From the NCBI RefSeq assembly GCF_009389715.1, contig NC_052392.1:35323144-35387143 (forward strand): 64,000 nt of DNA, written 5' to 3'. The notes beneath the pieces were generated by a model. That model saw only the letters and a list, made by a program, of their open reading frames with translations, had not been told where the DNA came from and made no database searches. Origin of the DNA: Phoenix dactylifera. Taxonomy: Eukaryota; Streptophyta; Magnoliopsida; Arecales; Arecaceae. The stretch's first letter is position 1, and each line of letters opens with the position of its first letter. The position numbers and the translations under genes are program-made. Shown piece by piece: positions 53,098 through 64,000 of this stretch.

Positions 53098-55275
53098 ACA
53101 CAACCCGTAAGGACCTGTTTTAAAATGGGCCTGGGCCGGCCTGGGAGAGGACAGGGCTGGCCATTTGGGCCACAATGTGCGCCCGGCATGTGAGTCCGGG
53201 AGGAAGACTCCCAATGAGAGTCTTCTTCCTCCCCAAGTCCGGCAAGGAACCCGGGACTCGAAAGCTGTTGGACTCCGATGAGGACCTAGGGATTTCATCT
53301 ACAAAAGGGCTTCTTCTCCTCCGTTGAACCATCGCAAATCCCTCAAAACAAGCCGCCGATCCCAAATTTTTTTTATTCCGAGTTTTCTCCTCTGATTTTC
53401 ACCAGAAAGAGTCGTCGGATCTTCGTCGGATTGAGGTATGACCAAATCCATTCCTCTTCTTTTCTTCTCCAAGTCTTTTAGTCGTGATTCACTTCGATTT
53501 GAGTTGGCGAATCGCCAAAAAATCGTCTGAAACGAGGGTGCCCTGTTTTCATCTTCTTCTTCTGCGATTCCACTGCCACCGGCCGCCGAGTTTGGCCGGG
53601 TCTGTGGCCACATATGGCTTCCATCGAGTGGGGGCTGGGCCACCTTGGCTGCACGCCATTAGATCTATGGGGGGAAATGGGGAAAAGGAAAAAGAGAAGG
53701 AGAAGATGACTTCGCTGTTCATGAAGAGAGGGAGAAGAGAGAGGTTTCTCTCTCTTACCTCTCTCTTCTCCCCTCTTCTCTCTTTTCTCTCTCTTTCTCT
53801 CCTCTCTCTATTTCTCTCTAATTTCTCTCTTTTCCTTCTTACTTTTTTTTTCTCTCATGGTGTCTCTCTCTAGTTGACCCGGCTAGGTGGTAGTAAGGAC
53901 TCGACAGATCTTGTGATGGACCCCTGGTGGTCGCTGTTTGATTTTCTTTTGATCATTGAGTTCGAACCTTTAGAGGGAGAGTCATCTGCGCCAATTGATT
54001 GGGGTGCTACTCTGCACCTCACTCATAGATCGTTGTATTTAGTCGATCATCGGTAGAGGTAAGAAGTCCTGTGCACAATCACCTTTATAAATAATATATA
54101 TTGTAATATATGTTGATGGTTTTAGGGTTTGCATCATTTTGGTGTGATTGCTTAATGATTTCTAACATATATATTTCGTTAATATAAGGAGATATCAAAT
54201 ATCGATGATTATGGCTGCTTGAATTATGGTTTTGGTTGTTGGAATATAATGCTGATTATTTTGGAATTTAGGCATAAAATATAATATAAAATTATACTTT
54301 TTTTTGGTATGGATGAAATTGAATAATTTTATTAATAAACAAAAGAATTTGGATTAGACATATTATGGATTGCCTCTCATGAGCTGAATCGTGACACATT
54401 GGTTTGCCATTGCGGGCCAAAGCGTATTTATCTTGGATTGCCACGGCGAGCTGAAGCACGGATATTCTAGTTTGCCACGGCAGGCCGAAGTGCGGATATT
54501 CTGTTTTGCCACTGCAGGCCGAAATGCAGTTCTCTTGGTTTGCCACTGTGAACCGAAGTGCTGTTATCTTGGTTTGTCACTATAGGCCGAAGCATGGATA
54601 TTTTGGTTTGCCACCACAGGCCGAAGTGTGGATATTTTGGTTTGCTAGTCACGGGCCGAAGCGTGACCATGAATAGTCCAAATCAAAAAGATAATTGGTT
54701 GATGGAAAATCTGGATAAAAATAGAAGATTGAAAGTATAAAACCACTGCATGATAATATCTTTAGTATTTTCTGGAACGGGATATATGTTTGACGATATA
54801 CATCTATGGATGCATATTTATATAGATTTTATCGAGCTATGTTGAATAATTGGTATAAGGCTTTATGATTTTGTCTGCATTTTGATGAGGTTTGTAGTTA
54901 ATATTTATTTTAAATTTATTATATTTATATTGGTGTGAGTGTGTGGGATTCTTATTTGTTGTAAAACTCACACCACCTCTTCTCTTTCAGAGTCGCAGGC
55001 TGCATAGTTTCTGATGGGTTGGACATAGAGTCCGAGTATTAAAGTTATGAGTTAGTTTGTATTCTGATACCGAGAAATATTTGAAGATTTTGTAACTGAA
55101 GCGGTTGGATTATTTGAATATGATGGATTTATTTATTTGGATTATTTGGCTATTCACTGTTAAGTTATTGGATATTTGTTCATCTTAGGCCTTGCATGAT
55201 CTCTAAGGCATCGCTCTAGGGCTCATGCGGCCGTGTTACGTGCTCGGGCCCAGATGTTTGATTTGGGGCGTGACA
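53098..55275 (+). mobile_element. LTR-like repeat of unit B, most complete copy (about 2.18 kb)
   Basis: It starts near TGACACAACCCGTAAGG and ends GGGGCGTGACA at 55275. The GC-rich leader (53.14-53.65 kb) includes a TATA-like CTACAAAAGG, a splice-donor-like GATTGAGGTATG and GCCACCGGCCGCCGAG, resembling the promoter-leader part of long gypsy LTRs. A CT/GA-rich stretch (53.68-53.87 kb) and the AT-rich half with minisatellite follow. No internal coding region or second LTR is adjacent. Neither family nor exact borders are certain; I did not find a clear 5-bp duplication. Confidence 0.6.
54390..54672 (+). repeat. Minisatellite in the unit B LTR-like repeat
   Basis: About eight imperfect units with the TTTGCCACTGCRGGCCGAAG core. 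Confidence 0.9.
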
Positions 55276-55510
55276 CAACAACATTAGATCCAATAGCTAA
55301 CTTCGAAGAAAATTACAAACCAACAATGATCTGTCCAAGCAAATTATTTTTTATGAGGTCAACAGCATAGCCAACCACATTTATCAATACTACCTAACAA
55401 CCACAGTTAACCGTCTAGTTTCTATGCTCCCCAGATAAATGAAATTCTCCAGTATCCATGTTTGGAGGGAATCCTTTCTTATCCACTCACCCTTCCATAA
55501 TATCTGTCGC

Positions 55511-57025
55511 CTATTTTAACTTTGTAGATGGAGAGTGAACATAGGACAATACGGAAAATACTGTCTGCACGACGGTCAGCAAGAGAAGAAGGGCCGCTGC
55601 CAACACTGAAATTGTAGCCCATGGGTTGCCAAAATAGTCTCGCCTCAAATCAGCAAACCATTCGGGCCATTTGACTTCATAAAAGCTGTTTACTACCTCA
55701 ATCTCATTTGCAAGGTAGTTCTTTTCCCAAGCATAGTGTAGCTGACTGCCCAGCTGATTGAAGAGTTCTGCCACTGCTTGTTCATTGTTTAGCTTATGTT
55801 CCAGTATGCCTTCCAAGTGGAGCAACCGCACGTCCCCAGCCTGGTCGATGATGCAGTCCATAAAGAGTGCGTATATCGTAATGTACATCTCAGTGTCGAA
55901 ATAGCACTGTTCGAAAGCTATGAGGTTTCGGAAGAGAGGACGGGTATAGTCATGGATTTGCAGTGGTGGTATCTCCATCCGCCCACTCCTAATCCCACTC
56001 CTTATCTGGAATTTGATGTTCAAGAAACTGTCTGCTTGTTCCTTCCCCTCGAACTTCACCCCAGCCCTGTCGAGCTTCGTCGCACTAGGAATCCACTTGG
56101 GTGCAGATGTCGAAGACCCTCGTGAAGTCGGTGCAGATGTCGGAGACCCTTGTGAAGGAGCAACTTCCCCTGGTGCAGATGTATACTCCGCTGGCTTTTC
56201 TGAAGGGATCCGAGATGAATAAAATAGATGGAGCAGATGATGGTATTCACCGGGGGACTTCTTCTTGGACTTCTTGAATGATTCGGATTCCTCGGGATGG
56301 ATGCTCTTGAAAAGCTGGAGAGCAAGGTCAACAAGATTAATCTGTCCATCCTTGTATGCTTTGAGATGATCAAATAGCAATTGGATGACGAAGAAAGGAA
56401 TTTGGTTCTCAAGCTTTAGCAGATCAAAAACCACTAAACTAATAGTGAACAGCCCTGCCACAGTTGGGCCCTCAAGCTGTTCATCCTTCTCGCCGATATT
56501 TAAAGCAACCTCCCCTTCCCTCGTCTCCCTCATATTATCTAGTCTCCTTCTTGGCTTCAATGATTCCATCCTGGGACACATTTTTAGCATGAGATAAATG
56601 ATGAAGCACCCATCAAGCAACATGATCAATGCCATATCTGAGGCATTCAGTGCGGAGAATTCCTGAGAGTAGCAGCTCCGGACCTTCTCATCCTGTTGCT
56701 TCAACTCGAACAAGCACAGGTTCAACAATTGACTTGCATGCTCCGGGCTTCGGTGACGCGATAGAAGGTGCCGGACACACCGCAACTTGTGGTAGTTCAT
56801 GGAGGAACTCCCGTGGCTGTTGTGGTGAAAAGGTCCGAGGAAAGCAATCGCTGGTTCGTATGCTTTAGGATCCAACTGTCGGATGTGCTCGGGGACCTTG
56901 AAGATGGTGCATCGTCCCTCGAGATGGTCCATACATTCTGCTAAATTTACTGTACGTCTAACTAAATTGATCCACACATCGTCGTTGGTTGAAACGAGGG
57001 ATTCCTCGTCCGATTCTTTGTCCAT
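55511..57025 (-). CDS. DUF247 (UPF0481) family protein, gene 3, intact
   Basis: Single-exon 504-codon frame. Signatures: CTIFKVPEHIRQLDPKAYEP, LGPFHH, NASDMALIMLLDGCFIIYLM, DLLKLENQIPFFVIQLLFDH, LDRAGVKFE and a C-terminal hydrophobic segment (VLAAALLLLLTVVQTVFSVL, about residues 473-493) predicting one membrane anchor. It is closer to gene 2 than to gene 1; both share MDxExDEESLVSTND at the N-terminus. The Ser/Ala/Pro/Thr-rich variable stretch (about residues 290-325) contains a short internal duplication in the DNA (GTGCAGATGTCGGAGACCC-like at 56102 and 56132). Function is unknown for the family at large; some grass members act at self-incompatibility loci. The start is supported by conservation with gene 2. 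This is the best candidate for a functional gene together with gene 1. Confidence 0.93.
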   Translation of the reverse strand: MDKESDEESLVSTNDDVWINLVRRTVNLAECMDHLEGRCTIFKVPEHIRQLDPKAYEPAIAFLGPFHHNSHGSSSMNYHKLRCVRHLLSRHRSPEHASQLLNLCLFELKQQDEKVRSCYSQEFSALNASDMALIMLLDGCFIIYLMLKMCPRMESLKPRRRLDNMRETREGEVALNIGEKDEQLEGPTVAGLFTISLVVFDLLKLENQIPFFVIQLLFDHLKAYKDGQINLVDLALQLFKSIHPEESESFKKSKKKSPGEYHHLLHLFYSSRIPSEKPAEYTSAPGEVAPSQGSPTSAPTSRGSSTSAPKWIPSATKLDRAGVKFEGKEQADSFLNIKFQIRSGIRSGRMEIPPLQIHDYTRPLFRNLIAFEQCYFDTEMYITIYALFMDCIIDQAGDVRLLHLEGILEHKLNNEQAVAELFNQLGSQLHYAWEKNYLANEIEVVNSFYEVKWPEWFADLRRDYFGNPWATISVLAAALLLLLTVVQTVFSVLSYVHSPSTKLK

Positions 57026-57660
57026 GTTGCGACCTGATTTATAGAGTACATGACCAAGTTACTATAACTTCTAAGAGAAATTATCTAACAAACATTTAGT
57101 TCAAAGATTAAAATAATTGATTTTTCATGCAAAAATTTCCAGTTGTTGCGAGCAAGCTACTTTTATTATACAATATCTTGAACATGGGCCCTACAGATTT
57201 GACAGGATGCCTTTTGTATTTAAATTATGCAAGTGACGGTATGCAGGTATTCTCTAAGATTTAATTATTTCTCATGCAGAAATAAGCAAAAATTTCAAAA
57301 ATTAGGAATAAGGATTTTCTATGGTTCGTTCAAAACCATATCGCATCCATGATCCAAAAATTGTAAGAGAAATTATTAGAAAGCAACCATTTAAAAATAA
57401 AAAAGTTGACAATATTTGACCACAATTTGGAAAAGATAAATGACAGATAAATCCAGAAACCTAGAAAGCAAAATGCAATAAGTAAGAATAGAGGAATAAA
57501 ATTTGAATTATCTCTCATGCAGAAAATAAAGATAAATAGAATGTAAAAAATTTACATCATATCATCAAGTGTGCTAACTTCTAATTAGTAAAACATAATA
57601 TTTAAGAATTATGTTGAGAATATGATAATATGTTTGATAATCATGAAACAACTTCACATG
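57026..57660 (-). promoter_or_regulatory. Conserved upstream block of DUF247 gene 3
   Basis: Near-identical to 40073-40740 and homologous to 14355-15080. TATAAAT at 57037-57043 is 11 nt from the ATG. Unlike unit A there is no CACTA insertion; the sequence goes straight from the upstream block into CTTCACATGCCAACAAATTC at 57652. Confidence 0.55.
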
Positions 57661-57759
57661 CCAACAAATTCAATATAAAAACAAAAGCTATGTGCCCCAA
57701 AAAAGCTGTGCCGGACTCGAGGAAAAATGCCAACCACAACAAATTTCAGTCATTAATTG

Positions 57760-57760
<1 letters not shown>

Positions 57761-57852
<92 letters not shown>
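57761..57852. repeat. (TA)n microsatellite, about 92 bp
   Basis: The longest TA run in the window. Its counterpart at 47053-47101 is half as long. Confidence 0.95.
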
Positions 57853-57856
<4 letters not shown>

Positions 57857-59625
57857 TAAAAGGATTCAAATAATGTATTCGATAGTTGTTGTTTACACCG
57901 CATCTTAATCTATAGTGGATATCTAAATATAGATTAAATGTGAGATAATTCATCCTCGACGATTTTGTAATTAGTGGTTAATACGTTGGTGAAGATATTT
58001 GCTTTCCGTGGCGGGAACCAGCCAACGGTGGAAGAGGTAGAGGTACTAAAACTTCAAGGAGAAACTGGTGTACCACTTCTGGGTGTCGCTTTGGGCCTAT
58101 CGGGTGGCGCTTTGGGCCTATCGGATGGCAATCGTATGTTCACTGTCCTGCCTTCGGGATCATTTTCACGACCTGATGATATACAGGGAGGCATTGATAT
58201 TGAACAAGCAACATTGATATAACTTCTAGAAAAGAAATTATTTAGAAATAAAAGAGACATTTATAATTCAAAAATAAAATAACTGATTTGCAAGGATAAA
58301 TTTCTTAGTTTCTGCAAGAAAGTTGCTTTTGTTATATTTCTTGAATATGAGCCAAGCAAATTAACAAACACCTTAGAATATTTTAAAAAATGTTTTTTAA
58401 TTAAAAAAAAACAGATCTAGAGCAAGCCACTATGGCGGTACCAGTGCTGGATGCTCGTGATGGCAGTAAGGGCTGCAACTCCATTTCCGGTGCTGGGAAC
58501 CAGTCAGAAAGACTTGTATCGCAATGAAAGGCCGATGTGGGGCCGGGGCAGACTTCATCCACTGTCCTGCCTTAGAGACCCATGCCACGACCTAATGAGT
58601 ACAGGGAGACATTGATAATGAATAAGCAACATTGATATAACTTCTTGAAAAAAAAGGATTTAGAAATAAAAGAGATATTTATAATTTAAAAATAAAATAA
58701 CTGATTTGCAAGGATAAATTTCTTAGTTTCTGTCGCTTTTGTTATATTTCTTGATATGAGCCAAGCAAATTAACAAATACCTTAGAATATTTTGAAAAGT
58801 AATTTTTAATTAAAAAAACTAGATCTAGAGCAAGCAAAGAATATCACCACTCTGAGGAATCTCTTTCCTAGGCCTTTCTCGTCACTTCCAAATCTCTTTG
58901 TTTCTGATTCGAGATTTATTGGTAATATATATAAATATAGCTTGGCACCCGTCTCGGCTTGACTTTTTGCCAACTACAGAGTGGGGCCGCATTGCTTCAC
59001 GAAAAGATGGTCTTCTCATGTCGCTAAAAGGACTCGGAGGCTCCATCGAAGTTAATGGGGGAAAGTGATGGGAAAAAACAGTTCCACTTGGCTCCATATT
59101 GATGGCAAACTTGCCGTTGGTTGGCAGTTGCTTTGCTATTTCTATCTTTAGGAGACCCTCCACGATCTTATCAAGCTGAAAGAATTTTTAATCTCAGTTA
59201 TATTTATTGGTTGGCACCTCACTGTAGGAGCTCGCCTTTCAGCAAATTTAGGCTTCAAATATTGAATATTTTTAAAAAAAATAAGAATATTAAGTTATAC
59301 GGTGGATTTGGATAAGTCAAAAAGATCGAATTCTCCTTCCATTTAGGGGAATCAAAAATGTGCTCAGCTTATTTATTATTACGGCATGAGGATATCAAAT
59401 CAAGTCTAATCTTCTCTTATTCTTTCACTAATAGTTTGATTTGTTCCTAACATAAAAATTATGACCAACATGATCTAGATTTTACTTATTTGGAGACTTA
59501 ACCAAATGATAGATGATGCCTTATGTAAGAAGACTAGAGTGTTACAAAATTGTGATATATTTTCAAAGTTGTTAAACTTTATATATATATCTAGAATTGA
59601 TTCTCATTTTATGTTTAAAATTTAT
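57853..59625. other. Decayed flank; one short unexplained frame at 57974-58222
   Basis: Paralog of 47.1-48.39 kb. A local duplication brings CAAGGATAAATTTCTTAGTTTCTGC twice (58287 and 58709). The 82-codon plus-strand frame at 57974 contains a nearly repeated GVALGLSGGALGLSDG from a 24-bp duplication. It has no counterpart in the 47.2-kb paralog and no recognised motif. Confidence 0.5.
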
Positions 59626-59627
59626 CA

Positions 59628-60195
59628 TATGACTCAACGACATGCCGTCAAGAGATTCCTTGTCTATGTTACAATCTGATTTATAAAGTTCCTGACCAAG
59701 TAAGGTACTATAATTTCTAAAAAAAATTATCTAACAGACATTTAGTACAAAAATTAAAATAATTAATTTCTCATGAGAAAATCACCCAGTTGCCGCGAGC
59801 AAGCTACTTTTATTATATAATATCTCGAACATGGGCCGAACAAATTTGACAAGATGCCTTGTGTATTTAAATTATGTAAGTGATGGTAGGAAAAAAATTT
59901 CTAGGATTTAATTATTTCTCACGCACAGACAAGCAAAAATTTCAAATTTAAGATATCTAGGCATATACTAGGAACGAGGATTTTCTATGGTTCGTTCAAA
60001 ATCATATCACATACATGATCCAAGAACTCCAAGAGAAACTCACTAGAAAGCCAGCACTTAAAAACAAAAAGAAAGTTGACAATATTTGCCCATAATTTAA
60101 AAATAAATAAATAAAAGATAAATCCTGAAACCTGGAAAGTAAAATAAAATAAGTAAAAATAAAGAAATGAAATTTGAATCATCTCTCGCATAGAA
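59628..60195 (-). pseudogene. DUF247 relic 2: upstream block plus first codons only
   Basis: Same structure as relic 1. The upstream block (TTTATTATATAATATCTCGAAC, ATTATCTAACAGACATTTAG, CTGATTTATAAAGTTCCTGACC) ends in a short stretch corresponding to the DUF247 start (GACAAGGAATCTCTTGACGG on the minus strand near 59645-59665) and then diverges. No gene body. Confidence 0.68.
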
Positions 60196-61470
60196 AATAA
60201 AAGATAGATAGAGCCATGACCAAGAGGAATTAGTCGAACGAGACTGAGTGTTGCCCAAGGCTCAAGTTGAGTTCCAGAGGTAGAAGGTGCAGGCCAATTA
60301 TAAGTATGGCATGTTGGATATCACCCTAACAAGATGAAGCCTTGGAGGCAAGATGTGAGATGTAGAAGCAGTTGCTAAGAGATCAAAGCATGGAAAATAG
60401 AGTAAACGGTTAAAACCAGCCATAGCAACTATCAGTAGGTGAATGAAGTAGGGACAGGTGTTAATGCTGAAACGAGATAGCATCCAGTAGTTAGGAAAAA
60501 AAATACAAGAATTCAGTTGTAACTTTGAAAAGGCCCTGCAGCCACCAATCGAAAATACAAGAATTCATCCAACCGACTCCATTGGTTTATTTTTCCGTCA
60601 ACCTTATCTTGAGAGTGGGGAGAAAACAGCACCAATAGTTGGATTATAAAACCTTTTCTCATTGAAATAGTAGATACAGATATGGTTTTGTGTGTTTTAT
60701 TGGTTTCTTTCTTACACCTCAAGACCTCCTATGTATAGAATTTTAGGAGCAAATATCTTATATTGACTTCGGAATATTTGATGTGTAGGTAAGAGGCATA
60801 TGAATTTTTGTACACAAGTATTTCAGACATTGTGAAATACATCCAATGATTTTGATTAGTATTTTCAACCTCTATTATTGAACTTGATAATGGATATAAA
60901 CTCTACACCTTCCATGTACTACAACCGCACCTAAAGAGAGTGAGTAGATATCTTGAATTTCTTACCATATGAAACTAATACAACTACTAAGAAAAGAAAT
61001 GTAATTTTTACATATTCTTATCAACTTTGCTTCTTTCTCGCAACCACACTGAATATAGAATTCTCCATTTAAAACAGGAGAAATTAAATACTTAAATTTC
61101 TTCAAGATTTTGCTTCACTAAGATATAGGCTTTTCGCCGAGCTTGTGAAATCATAACATTCAATGTAGAAGCATGTCCAATTTTGATGATGTGCATAGAT
61201 TAGAAAAATATGCTTAAGCAATATAATGCAGTATATAAAAGGATAATCATGTTATTTTAAAAGGATTTTAAAGACCATTGTTATTTTATTACAGAAAATG
61301 CTCGGATTGTTTACTTGCATGTCCATGTTTCAATCACAGCTAAGCAGGATAATCATGACCAAGGCATGCCTTTAGGACATTAAGTTGAATACAGTGGATC
61401 CATGAATAGTCTGACGTCATTAACTAGAAGCAGTGTGTTTCAGCAAACCATCCATACGTGATCCAGAAAC
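60196..61470. other. Intergenic DNA, paralog of 49.55-51.3 kb
   Basis: No gene. It ends with one diverged copy of the 178-bp unit (61264-61400). Confidence 0.6.
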
Positions 61471-63540
61471 CCTTTGGCGTCGCTCAAAGGAGAAGTGCCC
61501 AGAATTTGTAGCCACACTATAATAATTATGCTGGCTGACAGAGAGAATGCCCAAGCATTTATATCAGGTATGATACTTTTTGCAGAAAGAGAAACCAATA
61601 TTATTCCATATAAATATTGATCTTGCGAGAAAAGTCATATAAATCTTGTTTTATAAAATCATATACATTTAGATGTTACTAGATGTTGCTATACCGAGTC
61701 TGGATTGGGCGCCCATGATGGGCCCTTGTTTTTCATATTTGAAGGAAAAGAGCGACGTACCCGTTGGGAGAAGCTAATTCGGTTCCCACCCCTCCCCCTT
61801 GCCTCTTAACTTCAATAAAAAAAAAACTCAAAGAATCTCTTTTCTTCATTCCACAGTTCAAAATACGAAGAAAATGATTTGTCAAGAGATTTTCTATGCA
61901 CAAAACGATCCACCATCATTGTTTTTGGTGAAGCATGGCATTTGATCCACACACGACGAGCTGGCTTGGTGGTGATGAATTTACACACATTAAATGATCC
62001 AAAGGGCCTTGGATTATTTGTATTTTGGTCTCAATAAGATAAGTTTGTCTAACTCTATTCTTATTGAATTATTTGTTCTACACTAGATAACAAATGTATG
62101 TTTTATATTCAAAATCTATATACGTATTGGACATTAAATAAATATATACGTACGGAGCATCCACTAATGTGTATTGCTTATTCTGTACCTAGATCCACAA
62201 GTAAAAATATCAAGAAACCTTAAATGTATACATATGTATATCATTATACAAAGAAGGTAAATCAAATTTTTACTGAAAATCAATAATTAAGTAAGTTTTT
62301 TGTACCATTCAGAAGATCATAAATAAGAACTCAGCTGAAGTTGTAAGAAAAGGAAAGAAAAGAATGCTGTGACACCAAACCAGATATTACATATGAAACA
62401 AGCACTTTTGAGCGACCCTGGTATATTCAATAGTCTAGCATCTCAAACTGACAAATTAATTGATGTGCTGGAAAGTTAATTACCTTGCACAAAAGAACAC
62501 CAAATTTGAGCACGCGCGCGCCCACGCTCGCACACAAAATGTACTGTTAGGTATTACAGCAAGAGTGGAACTCAACCGCGTACGGACGGTTGGCTCTCGG
62601 GGGAAGTTATCGTCCCTCCTCACCCTGCCTCGTTACTTTTTTGTTTGTCATTCCGAAATCTATCCGTAATATATAAGCACGGCTTCGTGCCCGTCTAGGC
62701 TTGAGTTCCTCCATATTGATAGACAACTTGCACGGTCTTCATATTTTTATCATTAACAGCTGTCCGCCATGTGCATTCCGTCATTAGCAGGCTGTCTGCC
62801 ATGTGCATTCCTTGGGGTGAAGATGGAGTAGATCAACTGCTACATTATTTGCAAATATAGTCTCCAGTAGAGTAACTATGCCGGAGCTCAAAAGGGTAAT
62901 AAGTCGGGCCCATGGATGAGAAGGATATAAGAAAAACCGACCGGGGTGCCCAATACACGATCATTTCTGCATGCATCGAACATTCTTCTGACGGGATGGA
63001 GGCTGTTATACAGGAGTTGGCTTGTCCCTTCCTCCCTCCTTTTTGTTTAACAAAAAAAAAAAAATGCGGCCCTGACGCAGACATTGGCTACGGAAAATAC
63101 TCTTCTTTGGCCTTCCATTATTTTGAATAATATAAATTATTTACAAATAGATATATTTATATAGCAATAATTGTAAGTTACGGTTGTTGTCCAAAATGGA
63201 TAATCCCTGCGGCCCCAAAATGAATAATTCAGATTCGGATTCGGATTGAGTTGTTGGATCAACGATTCAAAATTGATTCAAAAAACAATAGATCAGATCA
63301 GGTCGACTCAAAATTCAATAAATTCAGACCTAAAACAAAAAAATAGAACGGTTCCAATTTGAGCTCCGACCCGATCCTACAGTCCTTGAAAACGGATCAG
63401 ATGGGGTCTAAAGAGTCGGATCGGATTGGGTCATGGGCCAACCCAACCCATTTGCAGCCTTAAGGATCCCACGTATTTCCCACAAGAGTGGGACTTGGGG
63501 ACAACAAGCTGATTCCTATCTGGATTATACATGGAGTGTG
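61471..63540. repeat. Duplicated decayed block, copy 2 (partner 15.19-17.18 kb)
   Basis: Same landmark order as copy 1. The long GC-richer insert of 17.97-18.33 kb is absent. Frames such as 62912-63130 have no motif. Confidence 0.65.
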
Positions 63541-63544
63541 TAAA

Positions 63545-63872
63545 AGATGGTACTTGAAAGAGTGTTGGAAGGCGACTCAGTTACAGTGGTTGGCTGAATT
63601 TGGAGTCAAGTTAGAGAGGTTCACATCCAACCCTTCTTGCGAGATGTTTGAAACTTGGTAAGAGTGTGCGTCTTCTTCGGGGCGAGGTATGTCTACTAGG
63701 AGGCAAACGTGGCAGCGAATTGGATGACGTTCTTTGTGGATGATCACTTCAGTGGAGTCTTTTGGACCTGTAAGGTGCAGTTGCCTAAGATTTTATGAAA
63801 CTTGTAATTTTTTGATTTTGTTAGATGTTTTCATATCAGATTAGTATGAATCTTTCATTGCAGCAGAAAAAG
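63545..63872 (+). pseudogene. 5'-truncated LINE 3' end, RNase H-like remnant
   Basis: VLEGDSVTVVG is readable at 63560-63595, followed by a stop. Homology then continues through HPTLLARC-like and VCVFFGARYVY-like segments to an A-rich end at about 63868. It is parallel to 19060-19402 and more decayed. Confidence 0.65.
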
Positions 63873-64000
63873 AAATAAAATGTTATCCCTCTGGCCTCCA
63901 TATTGATAGATAACTTGTACGGTTTGGCAGTAGTCTTGATATTTCTATCATTAGCAGGCTCTCTGCTATCTTATTAAATTAACAAAAATTTAAATTGTAT
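63873..64000. other. Continuation of the decayed block to the window end
   Basis: Matches 19.40-19.51 kb (TATTGATAGATAACTTGTAC, TATTTCTATCATTAGCAGRCTCTCTGCTATCTTAT). Confidence 0.6.

Noticed and set aside
53484-54056. A 129-codon and a 60-codon frame in the LTR leader of unit B
   Set aside because: They run through CT/GA-rich low-complexity sequence, have no motif, and have no counterpart in the other units.
12690-57025. Calling the region a self-incompatibility locus
   Set aside because: DUF247 genes are numerous in plants and only some are linked to self-incompatibility in grasses. No partner gene or polymorphism is visible here.
57630-57953. Isoleucine-tyrosine repeat proteins on both strands
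   Set aside because: Direct translations of the (TA)n tract; the same applies to the frame at 21567-21785.

Overview
The window is nuclear DNA of a flowering plant, most likely a monocot; palms are my best guess, but a weak one. The evidence is AT-rich non-coding DNA, long (TA)n tracts, LTR, LINE, hAT and CACTA elements in every interval, and intron-containing plant gene fragments. No bacterial, organellar or viral gene organisation is visible. Only three substantial host genes are recognisable, and all three belong to one plant-specific family, DUF247 (UPF0481). All lie on the minus strand: 12690-14354 (intact), 38516-40072 (one premature stop) and 55511-57025 (intact). The backbone of the window is a set of old duplications around these genes. 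The full unit runs: conserved flank, long LTR-like repeat, about 210 bp, DUF247 gene, then a conserved upstream block. It occurs at about 10.3-15.2 kb (C), 29.0-40.8 kb (A) and 51.7-57.7 kb (B). Two further relics at 48.4 and 59.6 kb keep only the upstream block and the first few DUF247 codons. A separate non-coding block is shared by 2.2-7.4 kb and 19.7-22.5 kb, and another by 15.2-19.4 kb and 61.5-64 kb.

Layout. 1-2167 is the 3' part of a long LTR-like repeat. 2168-7400 is a non-coding duplicated block with four 473-bp tandem copies. 8.1-8.8 kb holds an unrecognised gene fragment with plausible splice sites. 10.3-15.2 kb is unit C. 15.2-19.5 kb is decayed DNA with LINE 3' ends. 19.5-20.3 kb has three 260-bp tandem copies. 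20.3-22.5 kb is the second copy of the first block. 22.7-23.6 kb is one end of a CACTA-type element next to gene-like sequence. 24690-28167 is a hAT element with perfect 8-bp target duplications and a broken transposase. 29.0-40.8 kb is unit A, carrying an insertion of about 6.5 kb of a LINE whose 5' half is inverted. 40789-46969 is a CACTA element carrying exon fragments of at least two unrelated host genes: UDP-glucose:glycoprotein glucosyltransferase and the thylakoid cyclophilin CYP38. 47-51.7 kb is decayed flank plus three 178-bp tandem copies. 51.7-57.7 kb is unit B. 57.7-64 kb is decayed flank.

Because the units are paralogous, the window holds its own pre-insertion controls. The empty site of the LINE is readable in unit B at 52259-52272. 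The empty site of the CACTA element is readable in unit C near 15086. I see no coordinated pathway. The window reads as a DUF247 cluster that expanded by segmental duplication and was then reshaped by transposons, one of which assembled captured exons from two genes.
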